Source of the DNA: Hypomesus transpacificus
Lineage: Eukaryota > Chordata > Actinopteri > Osmeriformes > Osmeridae
DNA: 64,000 nt
Direction of reading: 5' to 3'
Assembly (NCBI RefSeq): GCF_021917145.1
Contig: NC_061062.1
Span: 6,592,160 to 6,656,159 of the forward strand
Part shown: positions 44,701-56,616 of the stretch, piece after piece
How positions within the stretch are numbered: the first letter of the stretch is position 1
Layout: every line of letters begins with the position of its first letter
Position numbers and translations under genes: made by a program
The notes under the pieces: model-generated
Told to the model about the DNA's origin: nothing
Databases searched by the model: none
The model's input: the letters and a program-made list of their open reading frames with translations, nothing else

Positions 44701-45866
44701 GCTGATCATCTACGCTGTGTCTGACCTGAGTACAGACCTCCTCCTCCACGCTGTGGTAGGCCCCTGCTCTGCCTTACACCTAACACTACCCTCCAAAGAG
44801 ACAGAGACTGCATCAGTACTGCAAGGACAGCCGATGATTGGCCAGAAGTGCATAGATCTAACTGTATTTTAGTAGTAATTCCCAAGGAACGGAATGTAGT
44901 TTTACCAGACACAGTGCAACATTGCCACGATTATTAATTCATGGAGATGATCGGACACTGCAGTGATGAATGCATTGTGCTCTACTGTTAACCCTGTGCA
45001 ACGGTCTCTCCACAACACAAAGCAAAACACCACAACTCAGCTGTAGCTGTTGGTTCTCCAGGTGTCGGTGTATGCCTGGAGCAGCCAGGATCCTGTGTGC
45101 GCTCTGAAGTCCAGCCCAGCTCTCGTGAGAGGTGGGAGTGCCAGCGCCATCTTTAAGCAGCCAATCGCTGGCCTGCTAGCCGGATGTGGGCGGTGCAGTC
45201 GTCTCTCCTGCCTCGTCACCTTCCAGCTGCAGGATGCCCGGGGGCCGCAGGGACCCCTCAACTACCTGTTCCTCAGCTCCCCCAAAGACGCCCTCTGCCT
45301 GCAGGCCCCCAACATTACGGTGAGTGCCCTGACCATGACCTTAACCCTAACCCTGACGAAGAAAAACTATGTTTGGAGTGATTATTTGCAGTTAATAAAA
45401 TGCAAGGCATTGGTTTTGACCAGTAGAGATTCTATTATATTTCTCTCTTGCTCTCTCTCTCTTTTTCTCACTCTCTCTTCCATCCTCTCCCTCCCTCCCT
45501 CTCTCTCTCGCTCTCTACTTGTCTCTCTCTCGGCCTCTTTCTCTTGTGTGGTACTTCTTTAGTATGAGCTGTATCACCGTGGCTACACATGCATTTGAGT
45601 ATAGATGATGTATGAGTGATGTAGCGCCCCCTCCTGTCCAGGCGGTGGTCCAGCAGGACAGGGAGGGCTTCGTGGTGACCCTCCGGTCCCTCGCCGTGGC
45701 CCCGTACGTGTGGCTGGACGTGGGCGCCATCCTGGGTCGCTTCAGCTCCAACGGCTTCCTCATGGTCACCAGGGAAACCGTGGTGCACTTCTTCCCCTGG
45801 GAGCCCACGAGCGCCGCAGACCTGGCCCGCGCCCTCGTCATCACCACCCTGAGAGACCTGTACTGA
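38779..45866 (+). CDS. manba: Beta-mannosidase (lysosomal, GH2)
   Basis: Seventeen exons: 38779-38994, 39246-39340, 39429-39534, 39952-40122, 40365-40488, 40710-40879, 41180-41287, 41730-41881, 42109-42226, 42800-42886, 43013-43180, 43414-43632, 44006-44170, 44269-44413, 44613-44755, 45062-45319, 45642-45866; 2670 nt, 889 aa (human 879). It has a signal peptide ([15 protein letters not shown]), the sugar-binding domain ([14 protein letters not shown]), [15 protein letters not shown], and the GH2 barrel: [42 protein letters not shown], the acid/base Glu in [14 protein letters not shown] and the nucleophile Glu in [14 protein letters not shown]. It removes terminal beta-mannose from N-glycan fragments in the lysosome. 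All expected catalytic residues are present, so the gene looks intact. It sits between ube2d3 and slc39a8, same strand. Confidence 0.95.
39770..39860 (+). mobile_element. Diverged tRNA-derived SINE
   Basis: CTGGGCTAAGGCACTTGACT, then TTCAAGGATTCAACCCCCC and ATAGCAGTATCTAAAAG. In manba intron 3. Confidence 0.45.
41288..41528. repeat. CT-rich repeat in manba intron 7
   Basis: (CTCCTCCCCTGCTCTCCTCC)-like units on the plus strand, starting at the exon 7 donor. Confidence 0.9.
42266..42550. repeat. 32-bp minisatellite in manba intron 9
   Basis: About nine copies of CCATACTACCATACTGTTTC + ACATGACAGTAA. Confidence 0.92.
43225..43330 (+). mobile_element. tRNA-derived SINE
   Basis: GAAGCTCAGTGGCAGTGCGT (A box), CAAGACGTCGCAGGTTAAAA (B box), AAAATCATCTGCTACACGAA (tail). 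In manba intron 11. Confidence 0.65.
44845..44935. repeat. Dispersed repeat family A, copy 5
   Basis: CAGAAGTGCATAGATCTAAC and TTACCAGACACAGTGCAACA, close to the copy at 28578. In manba intron 15. Confidence 0.55.
45440..45545. repeat. CT-rich simple repeat in manba intron 16
   Basis: TCTCTCTCTTTTTCTCACTC and similar; ordinary intronic pyrimidine repeat. Confidence 0.8.
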
Positions 45867-46816
45867 CGGGCTGTTCAGGGACGTTCAGAGGAGCGAATCT
45901 AATGACCTTTGCCCTCCCCGAGTTGATTTCTGTCAGGAACTGAAATTGAGGATTAGGGATCATCAATTGTGGTAAATTCTTTCTTTTATGATTGATAATT
46001 TCACTGTGCATCACAGTGGTTTTTGAATATTTGTTTTGGTCATAATAAAAAATTATATTTTTTCATTATAAATTTGTATATAACAAAAAGTTATGTATTG
46101 AAAGTGAGTGAAATATTAGGCTTTTATTACCACTGAGTTTATTGGATACTGGGTTTGTAGCGACCACAGGGGGGCAGAAAGAAACCAGGTGTTAACTTGG
46201 AAAACAAGTTCACATATTGATGTAACACAGTTGGGCTACTGATGTTTTTCATCATCACTTTTAAATACAAAATACAGGCAAATCGGGTTCAAGGTAAAAT
46301 GTTACTTCAAGGTCACTCAGGGCCGAACATGGCCTGTTCCTCGTTAAAAGGCATGCTTCATCTGTGTGAAAATCACTATTATGCTCTTACTAATGTAGGC
46401 TAGTATAAGCACGCTGTAACACTGAGAAAGTCAGTCGCACAAACAAACCATTGAGTAAGTGATCGACTTACATGTGCTCTGGACACCTCCAAGATGGAAA
46501 CCTTTGGGTAAACGGGTGATCTTTGAACCATTTGGGCGTTCGCTAATCTCTGCCGCTATTGATAGTATTCTCTTAGTATTACTGCATGGAATATCCGGAA
46601 CAGTCGATCGTGTTGCATTGGACTCTCAAATAATGACGTGAACGTTAGATACCAAAATTTAATGATGGATCATAAAACAGTCAAAAGTAGGTTGTAACTT
46701 GTGGAAAACTTTTTTTTGTTGCCAAATTAACTATTTAAAAAGCGAAAGACAATCTGAAGACTACGCAAACAGCACATCCACAACCCGATGGGCGACTTTT
46801 TTTTACACTTACAAAT
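45867..46816. other. Short intergenic manba/slc39a8
   Basis: It contains the manba poly(A) signal AATAAA at 46044 and the upstream region of slc39a8. No trace of NFKB1, which lies at this position in human. Confidence 0.65.
46044..46049 (+). promoter_or_regulatory. manba poly(A) signal
   Basis: AATAAA 178 bp after the stop codon. Confidence 0.65.
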
Positions 46817-49800
46817 ATGAATAACTTTAAGTATATAGTTGCATGCGTTTTACTATTTACCTCGGAGTCTCGTGCCACCGATGCAAGTGAACAAGATGGG
46901 AAAGTATTTTTAGAGGACATTTTGCTTTTTTACGGAAAAAATAATTCAATTTCAACAGACAATTTGCAAAACTTTCTCCTACTTGTTTCAGCCAGACGAT
47001 CTGAATTAATAGTTCATGACGAAAATCCTCTGGTAAATTCTAAGGTATGATATCTATCACATTTCTTAGCCGATGCAACCGTCTTTCAAGTTCACTCTGT
47101 ACTTTTAATATATAAATATATAGGCCTATATTTCTATATTCTACACTTACCTCTTCTACACTGTTTTCACATTTCTCCCACCATGTTTTCTATCTGGCAT
47201 TATCTGTCCAGCTGCTCAAGTACTTTATCATTTTATATTTTAATATATACATTTTATTTATGACGATACATTTTTCTCAAAACATTTTTCCAACTGAAAT
47301 AACCTGACCACCTTTGGGAAGAACACACTTTTTTCTTAGACGAATTTTCATTACGTTTCAGTTTTTATTTCAAATTTTAAAAATCCCTGAAATCAAACTC
47401 TCACTCCAAAACTAAATTAATAATTTATAATGATGATCCAATGCTGCTGAAGGCATTATATAATGCCTTCATATAATTCCTTCATATAATGGATCATCAC
47501 ATAATGAATGATGACCCAAGCTGCTGAAGGCCCTGAGGTCTTGGGTCATCCTGGTCTTCCTCTCCCTGTCCTCAGTGTCCCTCAATGGGGCAGATCTTGT
47601 CTCACTATGGGTTCAGCAATGTCAGTCAGCTGACAGTGCAGCATCTGGAGAAAATCTGTCCAGCTGTGTTGACACAAGTAGTGCTACCCTCATGTCCATA
47701 CACCATCCCAACTTCTCCCAAGCCTGTGGACTACCTTGGTGAGTTAACAGATGATCACATTCATACATCATTCTCTTTACAAATGCTCGATAGTTACAGT
47801 GTCACAAATCATTTGTTCATTTAGTAGACCCTTTTATCCAAAGCAGCGTACAGGGGGGGTATTCGAACCTGTAACCTCCAGATATGCAGCCCAATACTAC
47901 CACTGAGCTGCACACAGAGACTTTGCAGGTGCATAAGAGCTGTGAGGAGCAGGTTGCTGCAGCACAGAGCTGTGAGCACCTGTGCTGTCTGACCCTGAGG
48001 CCCTGCCTCGAACAAGCTCTCATTATGTCCCGGTGGAAAGGGCCACAGAACCAGGGAATGAGATGGTTATCTGTGCTGAGAGAGAGGCAAAACTCCCTCC
48101 TAACAGTTGAGAGGGGATATGCGTACATACACACACACACATGCACACACACACATGCACTGCTGATGACAGCTCTCACAGACACATTCCAGAGAAAAGT
48201 TATTTAAGGGGGTCAAAGCGCCATGCTATTAAGTTGTCAAAAAAATGTGTCTCCGGTCTGATAACATTATTAATACATGTATAGTAATAATATATGACCA
48301 TATCAGATAAGATTGTTATCTCACCTTTTCGTGAGGATAAGACTGCTTGAGACATATTTTGATAATACTGAATAATTAAGGGTATAATTTTTCTTATCAT
48401 GTGATCCGGTCACGATACAACACTGCATTTCTGGTCCTCAGTGAAAAGCTCTACTTACTATCAGCCATATTTGTACATCGAATGTTGCTTTGAGATAAAA
48501 ACAAAAACAAAACGTGTGATATAAATGTTTTGAAGTATCATGTGTTCTGGAGCTGCGTTAGTCATTCTCAGTCCTGTGAGTGGCATGATTTAACCATGAG
48601 GGGCTGTCCTGTGTCCCTGCCTCCACTTTAGTGTGGGGGTACGGCTTCCTGGCTGTCACTGTGATCAACCTGGCCTCCCTGCTGGGCCTGCTGCTCATCC
48701 CCTTCACCAAGAAGCCCTACTTCCCCAAGGTGCTCACCTACTTCATCGGCCTGGCCATCGGGACCCTGTTCTCCAATGCTGTGCTGCAGCTCATTCCAGA
48801 GGTCTGTTCAAGCTTCTTCGGGTGGTGAGGCGTGCTCCTCCATTTACTGACACTGGAATGATGCTGTGTGACCCCCATCTCCTCACCCCCTCTCCCCTCA
48901 CCCCTACATCCCCCCTCACCCCCTCTCCCCTCACCCCTACATCCCCCCTCACCCCTACATCCCCCCTCACCCCTACATCCCCCCTCACCCCCTCACCCCA
49001 CCTCCCCTCACCCCTACATCCTCCCCTCATCCCACCTCCCCACACCCCCTCTCCCCTCACCCCTACATCCTCCTCACCCCTACAATCCCATCTCCTCAGG
49101 CGCTAGGGTTTGATCCCAAAACTGATAACTACGTGCTGAATGCCATCGGGATATTTGGAGGGTTTTACCTGCTGTACTTCACAGAGAAAGTCTTGAAGAT
49201 GGTGCTTCGGGTAGACCATGAGGTAATCACGTGGCATCCTGGCACAGTTCGGTTCACAGACAACATGAACATCTTATCTGTCCACCTCTTCATCGACACA
49301 GGGGCCTGGGTTTGAATCCAGACCAGGTCATTTCCATCATGTCTTCCCCTCCTTCTCTCTCCCCGAAATTTCATGTCATTGTTAACATTTGTTGTTGTTT
49401 TCCTCCAGCATGGCCACGGCCCCTCTGCCCCTGCAGAGCCATCCCAGCTGAATGGAGACCTGGAGGTGAAGAAGGAGTGCATCACTCTGGCCAACATCAG
49501 CACCATCAGCGCTGAGGAGAGTAGTATGAACCTGCCTCCGTTGGATGAGACTCCACAGGTACCTGCTACAACCATGGGCACATCACTCACGAGAGGATGT
49601 TACCGTTACACTGTGCCTGGTTAATACAGACCACTCCTTGGCGGTAACTACTGAAATACTGTTCTGGTCCTCGATTATCTTGACGAATTGACACATGTAA
49701 ATCGTCATGAGCTGGACATTAGTTGAACTAGCCTGATGAACACATTATTTCTGCTCAAATATTGCTTAAGCTAAACAGGAACAGGGAGGTGCATAGTACT

Positions 49801-52127
49801 CTATGGTAGAGACCAGTGCAATTATATGTTATGGAGAGACAGAGTACTATTCAGTGGTGAAGTCTGGTCTAGTGGGCATGCTGTCAACTCAGCCCGCCCC
49901 CCTGCTCCCCTTACCGCCCGCTACCCATGTATCACCGCTCGTGTTACAGCGGCCATGCAGGAAGTCCCGGTGGCCTTATTGCCTGTTCAGAGAATCACGT
50001 AGAGTGCACCTCTGGTACTATTACGTCCGGATACAAAGATATCCGAGCACCTACAGTACCTGTCTCAGGAAGTTCAGTCCCGGTTTTATGATATAAAAAG
50101 GATATAATAAAGAAATAATCAGCAACAGCTGACGTGTATTTCTTTGAATCACAATAACTTTATCGAAACGTCAGACTCAAGTTTATTCATTAGCCCAGAG
50201 TTATTTATGGGGCTTTTATCTGTGACCCGACCTGAGATTATTAAGGAAATTGTGTTAATGTTTGACACTGATTTTCCTGTGAGTCTGGCTCTGTCGGAGG
50301 ATCAAAGACAGTAAGCAGATAGAGGTAGCGTTAGGTAGTGTTGTGACCCAGGTCCAAGAAGAGGGACCAGCAGGGCCCGCATTTCCTGCCCTCCTGATGA
50401 ACACTGGAATTGTCTCACTATTAGACAAAGACCCCCTATTCTGGACAGGCTGATAATGGTCTGGTTTGTTGCTGCTGGGTATGCTGTGAGGCAGCCACAC
50501 ATTCATAAGGCTCCACGTACTGTAACAAATGTTTATTTTTCTCTGTTTGCAAGTATAAAAACAAGACAAATATATTCAATCTTGTTTTGTTTTTATCACG
50601 TGAACTTCACTGTTTGCCTGTGCCGGCACCCCTTATATCTCTCTCTTCTGTGTGAGGTCTACAACCTTCATATCTCTCTTTCCTCTGTTAGGTCTACAAC
50701 CTTCATATCTCTCTTTCCTCTGTGAGGTCTACAACCCTCATATCTCTCTGTCCTCTGTGAGGTCTACAACCCTCATATCTCTCCTCTGTGAGGTCTACAC
50801 CCCTCATATCTCTCTGTCCTCTGTGAGATCTACAACCCTCATATCTCTCCTCTGTGAGGTCTACAGCCTTCATATCTCTTTCCTCTGTGAAGTCTACACC
50901 CCTCATCTCTCTCCCCTCTTTGAGGTCTGCACCCCTCATATCTCTCCTCTGTGAGGTCAACACCCCTCATATCTCTCTCTGTGAGGTCTACACCCCTCAT
51001 ATCTCTCTCCTCTGTGAGGTCTACACCCCTCATATCTCTCTCCCTCCTCTGTGAGGTTGACCTTGCAGGAGGTGCACGTGCCTAATGTGATGTGCCACTG
51101 GCTCCGGGGACAGCGCATCGCCAACATCAAGACCGTGGCCTGGATGATCACCCTGAGTGATGCTCTGCACAACTTCATCGACGGCCTGGCCATCGGGGCC
51201 TCGTTCACAGTGTCCTTGCTGGCTGGGTTCAGTACCTCCATCGCCATAGTGTGTGAGGAGTTCCCTCATGAGTTGGGTAAGAGACCAGATTACTCTGAAC
51301 TAAACTATCCCTCTTCCTCTGTGGCCTATCTCTATGTTGGGTTTCTAATGTGTATATTTCACAGGATGAAGCGTAGCGGTTTTTCAACCACGTTCCTACA
51401 CCTATATAGATTTCCGAAGTCCCTTTCGATGGCTGATGTCATCGATACATTGAACTACAGGCATCTTCACTTCACAATCATAATTGTCTGCGACTCTGCT
51501 GCCCCCTCTACCGCCCCCTGCAGGCGACTTTGTCATACTGCTGAATGCTGGTATGAGTATCCCCCAGGCCATCTTCTTCAACCTGCTGTCTGCCATGTCC
51601 TGCTATTTTGGCCTTGCCTTCGGGATCCTTCTTGGCAGCAACTTCGCCCCCAACGCCATCTTCGCCATCGCTGGGGGAATGTTCCTCTACATCTCTCTGG
51701 CAGACATGGTGAGGGGCCCTGGGAGCCGGCTGTTAGAGGGTTTATCATGCTAGGGGACAGGACAGGCTGCACACCATTCAACTGTTACATTGATTGTTGC
51801 CAAGTTAATTATCACAGCATAGCATTTGATTGTAGTTTCTATTATCACAACTGTTTCACTCGAGGGGTGCACACAGCTTCACTCTCCCTGACAGTTGAGC
51901 AATGTTCAATTGATGCCATCTGGAAATGAACGTGGTCGTATGTTAATGGAATCAAGCTGATGTTTCCATTTCTCTTTCAGTTTCCTGAGATGAACAGCAT
52001 CTTGAATGAGCAGGAAGGGACTTTGAATAAAGTCATCTTCTTCCTCATCCAGAATGCAGGCCTCCTGACAGGATTTGCCATCATTCTTCTGATCACCATG
52101 TTTGCAGGTGATATCAACCTGGGCTGA
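46817..52127 (+). CDS. slc39a8: Zinc/manganese transporter ZIP8
   Basis: Eight coding exons: 46817-47044, 47576-47738, 48632-48801, 49100-49222, 49409-49558, 51069-51276, 51524-51708, 51981-52127; 1374 nt, 457 aa (human 460). It has a signal peptide ([14 protein letters not shown]), an extracellular domain with [15 protein letters not shown]1 ([20 protein letters not shown]) and TM2-3, then the metal-path motifs: [17 protein letters not shown] (HNxxDG) and [20 protein letters not shown] (EExxHEL). The EEFPHEL form, with Glu in place of the first His of the usual HExxH, marks the ZIP8/ZIP14 branch. It ends FAGDINLG. By family it imports Zn2+, Mn2+, Fe2+ and Cd2+ with bicarbonate at the plasma membrane. 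The cytosolic loop is His-poor (HGHG only). Intron 5 (49559-51068) is long, with a tandem array. Confidence 0.94.
47817..47912 (-). mobile_element. tRNA-derived SINE
   Basis: TTTAGTAGACCCTTTTATCC (tail), GGTATTCGAACCTGTAACCT (B box), ACTACCACTGAGCTGC (A box), reverse. In slc39a8 intron 2. Confidence 0.75.
48865..49095. repeat. C-rich tandem repeat in slc39a8 intron 3
   Basis: CCCCTCACCCCTACATCCCC units, ending at the exon 4 acceptor. Confidence 0.9.
50630..51056. repeat. Tandem repeat in slc39a8 intron 5
   Basis: About 14 copies of a 27 to 36-bp unit, CTGTGAGGTCTACACCCCTC + ATATCTCTCTCCT, ending 12 bp before the exon 6 acceptor. Confidence 0.9.
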
Positions 52128-52367
52128 AGAGAGAAAGAGAGAGAAAGAGAGGGAGATAAAGAAAACGATTGTAACAAGATGCAAGTGAGCTGCTTCTGCA
52201 CAGATTTGAGATGATCAGGACTGAATGTAAACTGCTTGTTTTGTACAAAAATGAAATAGTTTCTAAAACAATTTCTATAGTTGTTCACTTAGTCGTAAAA
52301 AGGGAAAATATTAAATACAATCACTGGATGTTAATTGTGTCAACAATGTATTTTAAAAGACGTTTTG

Positions 52368-52373
52368 AATAAA
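52368..52373 (+). promoter_or_regulatory. slc39a8 poly(A) signal
   Basis: AATAAA 241 bp after the stop. Confidence 0.6.
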
Positions 52374-53836
52374 TTATTGTCAGTCTCTACCGTGCTCACT
52401 TTAATGTGAGCATGCCTGTCTTTAGTCCATTCTGCACTTTTCTTATGAATTCATCTTGTTAGATAAAAAAATATAGCCTATATATTTGAGCAACACATAT
52501 TTGTTTTCGATTATGGTCGGGTGCCAAGATTAATCTGTTTAACACCAAAACGATCGCTGTTTATCATTTGTACTGTCTGCAAGCTTCAATCACCCATGTG
52601 CACTTTTATTACCGCCCCACTCACAGGGAGCAGGAAATACTGATCACGAGTTGTTTTTAGAGCTGCATTACGTTTCCTAAAGTAGTTACCTCTTATGTGA
52701 TCTTGTCAACTCCCTTTCCCAAAATAAAGTGAGCATATCTGTCTGGGTCATAATTGTATGTCTGTGTATGATGTATGTATTTGTATAAGTTTGCCGGAAA
52801 AACCCACTTAATAATATATAAAGTATACCTAAGAAACGTAGGAGAAATGGGAGGAGACCTAGTTTGGGAATAGTACAGATACCAGTTAGCTGTAGCCGCA
52901 AAACTGACATCACAACACACAACTGCTCATCTCTTACCGGGTACCGTTACATTCCGGGTAAGTAGCGAATGACAATCAAACAAAGCTATCTTAATGATCG
53001 GGGTATATGTATCGATTTTGTTGTTGCGTGTTCTGACATTCATTTGAATGGTTTGATTTCAACACAAATACAATTAGCCCTAGCTCTATGCTAGTACTAG
53101 CTGGTTAGCCTACTGACAAAGTTAAGGGATTATGATGGATCAATCTATTAAACTGCTCTATTTAGCTAATTTGAAATAAGAAAATGTAACAACAGTTAGG
53201 TATCACTAGTCATTGGGCTATGATTTAAGGTGTGCATGTCTACACTACTAGCTAGATGTTAGCAAACTACTTAGCTAGCCACTAGAGTTTACTGGGATTC
53301 TAGCCGCACTAGCTAGCTAATCGCTAGCTAAAATGGTAGAGCTAGGCACCTTTTAATGAATTACCGGCCAATAGATAAGGTCTCACGACGACACTCATAA
53401 AACTAAGGTCATTGACATACTGACTTTAGGCACAAGTCAAATAATGAAAGCATCTTGCTATCCCCAGTGCAATACATCGAAATACAATATCATTACAAAA
53501 TGTATGTGTTTTAATTAATTTGTTTAGTAGTCCAGTAGTCGTCAACTTTGTCACCTAAAACTGGCTAGCAATTTACCGATGGCTCAAATTCTAGGCTAAC
53601 CATAAGGAGTCCTCTTTGCCTTAAAGTTGGCCTAAAATCAATGCAGGTGTTTTATTGCTTATTATCTGCTAATTTTTCTAAATTCTATAGCTTTCCTAAT
53701 GCTCCACGATGCTAAAGTCAGCCCCCTCAGTGTTTGCAGGGTTGACCATATGTGTTGAAAGAGTAGCTCTTCCCCACCCTATTTAGGAAATACCAGCCCT
53801 TATTTTTGTCTTTGCACTGAAGGTCAGGGCCACGTC
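52374..53836. other. Intergenic and 5' region of nat8-like gene 1
   Basis: A possible non-coding first exon ends at about 52958 (CATTCCGG|GTAAGTAGCG). The coding exon is preceded by CTTTGCACTGAAG and the start codon. No other genes; several CTAGCTAG words. Confidence 0.4.
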
Positions 53837-54502
53837 ATGGCTGCTCTCAAGATCCGGAAGTATCAGAAGGATGACGAGGAGGCCGTGAAGGAGACCTTCA
53901 CACTGGGCATGAGCGAGCACGTTCCCTCGTCCTTCATGCACCTGCTGAAGCAGCCCCTCACCCAGATGGTGATGATGTGTGTGTTCTGCGCTCTGCTGGC
54001 CAGCTCCCGGTCCATTATGCTGCCCGTGATGGCTGTCACTCTCCTGCTGGCGGGCGCCAGGCAGCTGGTGGGCTACCTGTTCACCAGCTACATCGACACC
54101 TCCCTCAGAAAGGACCTCAACCACATCCAGGAGACCTACCTGGAGCAGAAGAACTCGTGCTTCTGGGTGGCGGAGTGGGAGGGCCGGGTGGTGGGCACCG
54201 TGGCCTGCCTGCCGGCGGAGAGGGAGCCCGGATGTCTGGAGCTGAAGCGCATGTCGGTCCTCCGTACGCACCGCGGCAGGGGCATCGCCAAGGCGCTGTG
54301 CCGGACGGTAGCAGAGTTCACCCAGGAGCGCGGCTTCCCGGCGGTGGTCCTGTACACCTCGGTGGTGCAGACGGATGCTCAGAAGCTGTACGAGCACATG
54401 GGCTACACCAAGATCAGGGAGTTTGTCATTCCCGAGCTCGTGGCGAAAATCACAAACTTCTCCCTGATCGAGTACAGACTGGATTTGCAGAAACAGGACT
54501 GA
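53837..54502 (+). CDS. NAT8-like N-acetyltransferase, gene 1
   Basis: A single uninterrupted 221-aa coding exon. The N-terminus, MAALKIRKYQKDDEEAVKET, is followed by a hydrophobic hairpin (residues about 40-78, VMMCVFCALLASS and MLPVMAVTLLLAGA), typical of ER/Golgi NAT8 (camello) proteins. The GNAT core follows: CFWVAEWEGRVVGTVACLPA, ELKRMSVLRTHRGRGIAKAL (acetyl-CoA loop RGRGIA) and QKLYEHMGYTKIREF. By family it acetylates cysteine S-conjugates or lysines in the secretory pathway; the substrate cannot be told from sequence. Its neighbour is a diverged tandem copy. AATAAA lies at 54682. Confidence 0.88.
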   Translation: MAALKIRKYQKDDEEAVKETFTLGMSEHVPSSFMHLLKQPLTQMVMMCVFCALLASSRSIMLPVMAVTLLLAGARQLVGYLFTSYIDTSLRKDLNHIQETYLEQKNSCFWVAEWEGRVVGTVACLPAEREPGCLELKRMSVLRTHRGRGIAKALCRTVAEFTQERGFPAVVLYTSVVQTDAQKLYEHMGYTKIREFVIPELVAKITNFSLIEYRLDLQKQD

Positions 54503-54681
54503 TGAAAAGTGATGGGCGGACTTTGACGTTGCATTCCTCACTGAATCCCCAGTATATCCCCTGTATAGATCATGTCGACCACGCTCTGCCTAAACAGATA
54601 TACTAAACTGAATACAATAGAGGCATTTGATATGTTTTACTGACTTATTAACTGTACTGATGCATTATGTATTTTATTTTT

Positions 54682-54687
54682 AATAAA
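54682..54687 (+). promoter_or_regulatory. Poly(A) signal of nat8-like gene 1
   Basis: AATAAA 180 bp after the stop, before the second copy, so the two are separate transcription units. Confidence 0.6.
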
Positions 54688-54938
54688 GTGTGAAGTATTC
54701 GGTCTGTATTTTGTTATTTCCAACTGAGTGGAGATGAAAGCCATTGTTGTTTTACATCCTGAGATTGTCTGTCTCAGGAACGCACAATTTGCCTGCTGTT
54801 TTGATGTTTGTTACTCAAGGTCAGTTAAATGGATGTTTGTACCGTCAACAGGAAACAGAGCCAGCCTCATGAAACCTCTGGTTTGATGGTGTGTGTAATG
54901 CTAGTGAGCTGTCTTTTTCTTCCAGGGCCCCCAGAGTG

Positions 54939-55625
54939 ATGTCCCCTCCTCTGATCCGTGTGTTCCAGGATGAAGACTACGACGAGGTCAGGGAGGTGTA
55001 CTCCACAGGGTTTGGGGAGCACCTCAACGCTGTGTGCCTCCAGACCCTCAGACAGACCTGGGTGCAGCTGGGCCTGCTTGTCTTCCTGTGGGGCGTCAGC
55101 TCCCTGTCCGGGTCCCTCTCCTTCGCTGGCGTCTCCACAGCCCTGCTGGTGCTGGCTGGGCGGGAGGGGGTGAGGTACCTCTTCAACCAAGGCATCAGGC
55201 TGGGGCTCCGAGAGGACCTGCTGGATGTGAGAGCCAGCTACATGCAGGAAGGAGCCGTCTCCTGTTTCTGGGTGGCCGAGAGCCAGGGGAGAGTGGTGGG
55301 CACGGTGGCCATCCTGCCAGCTCCCTCTCAGCCCGGCGCCTGGGAGCTGAAGAGGATATCAGTTCGGAGGGAGGTCAGGGGTCGCGGGATCGCTATGGCG
55401 CTGTGTGGGACGGCTCTGGCGTTCGCTGCGGCCCGTGGGGTGAAGGATATAGTGCTGTACACCTCCATGCTGCAGACAGATGCCCACAAGCTGTACCACC
55501 GCATGGGCTTCCACAAGATTGAAGAGTTTTTGTGGCCCTCCCTACCGGCCAGACTCATCAACTTCATGGTGTATAAATACGGATACAGTGTGCATGCTGG
55601 CCAGGAGGCTCATTCTGAGAATTAA
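54939..55625 (+). CDS. NAT8-like N-acetyltransferase, gene 2
   Basis: A 228-aa single coding exon. The acceptor CTTTTTCTTCCAG sits 14 bp before the chosen ATG (MSPPLIRVFQDEDYDEVREV); an ATG 48 bp further up lies in the intron. The layout is the same as gene 1: hydrophobic hairpin (LGLLVFLWGVSSLSGSLSFA, STALLVLAG), CFWVAESQGRVVGTVAILPA, ELKRISVRREVRGRGIAMAL and HKLYHRMGFHKIEEF. It shares the GNAT core with gene 1 but the first half differs strongly, so the duplication is not recent. An upstream non-coding exon is expected but not located. AATAAA at 55642. Confidence 0.87.
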   Translation: MSPPLIRVFQDEDYDEVREVYSTGFGEHLNAVCLQTLRQTWVQLGLLVFLWGVSSLSGSLSFAGVSTALLVLAGREGVRYLFNQGIRLGLREDLLDVRASYMQEGAVSCFWVAESQGRVVGTVAILPAPSQPGAWELKRISVRREVRGRGIAMALCGTALAFAAARGVKDIVLYTSMLQTDAHKLYHRMGFHKIEEFLWPSLPARLINFMVYKYGYSVHAGQEAHSEN

Positions 55626-55641
55626 CATTACACCAAGAGTC

Positions 55642-55647
55642 AATAAA
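55642..55647 (+). promoter_or_regulatory. Poly(A) signal of nat8-like gene 2
   Basis: AATAAA 17 bp after the stop. Confidence 0.6.
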
Positions 55648-56616
55648 TAATGCCATTTGTTTGTGACGAGCAGTTTCATATTTGTTCTCTTTTTTTGAAT
55701 TTGTATTGTCATTTAACAGTATTATTTCCCATATTCTGTTCTATTCTGAATACAAATTATTCTGTATTAAATGTTCTTGGATTGACGGTGTTGTTTATGT
55801 AGCCTACGATCAGGCATGTGCACGGGCACCTCAGGATGTGACTGGACATTGGGAACTGGGGCGTGAGAACTGTCAAATGCGAGCGTGTAAACATACGACA
55901 CACAAACAGTAGTTAAGTGAGGTAAGTCATTCGTTTTTTTAAATATAAATGATCTATACGCCTTTACATGTCCATGCTGGCTGAGTTTCTGTAGCAAAAC
56001 AGTGCACCCGAAACGGTTGGTAGAAACACGAGAAAGCTTGCTGGCCACGCCGCTCGATCAGCTGTGGTCTACAACAGGGAGTGCCCCGTGCACAGACCCG
56101 GCACGGCTATCTGGTTGTGAAGTGATCGAATATATATTGTAGATATGTAGATGTTCGTTGATGTATGCCCAGACGTAATTATTAAAATGGTAATCACAAG
56201 CATTGGCTTGTGAAGAACCACACCCTTGTGAATACAATTCCAAAATATTAGGCCTACTGATATATTTTTTATGAATGGGAATGGTTGATCAATGTTCGAC
56301 TCTTTTGTATTCAAAGAAAGGAAATTAAATTCAGACAAGTTGTACTATTGTTTTGAAATGTATTCTCGTGTTTACTGAACGCATACACATTTTCAAAGGA
56401 GGTAGTATTTTACGTCACTAGATGGCACTACATTGTATATAGGCTATGTCCGTCGAAAAAAAATAGTTATGTCTGTTGTGTTCTACAACCACGAGGCAAA
56501 AGGGACAGCTCAGCTAGAATACATACAATTTATAAATATTATTCCGGAATGAGTAGCGTAGTGTATAATATTACAATGCAACAAAAAACATTGCATTATA
56601 TATATTTTTTACTTTA
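55648..56616. other. Intergenic, nothing recognised
   Basis: AT-rich, no credible exons or named repeats. Confidence 0.5.
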
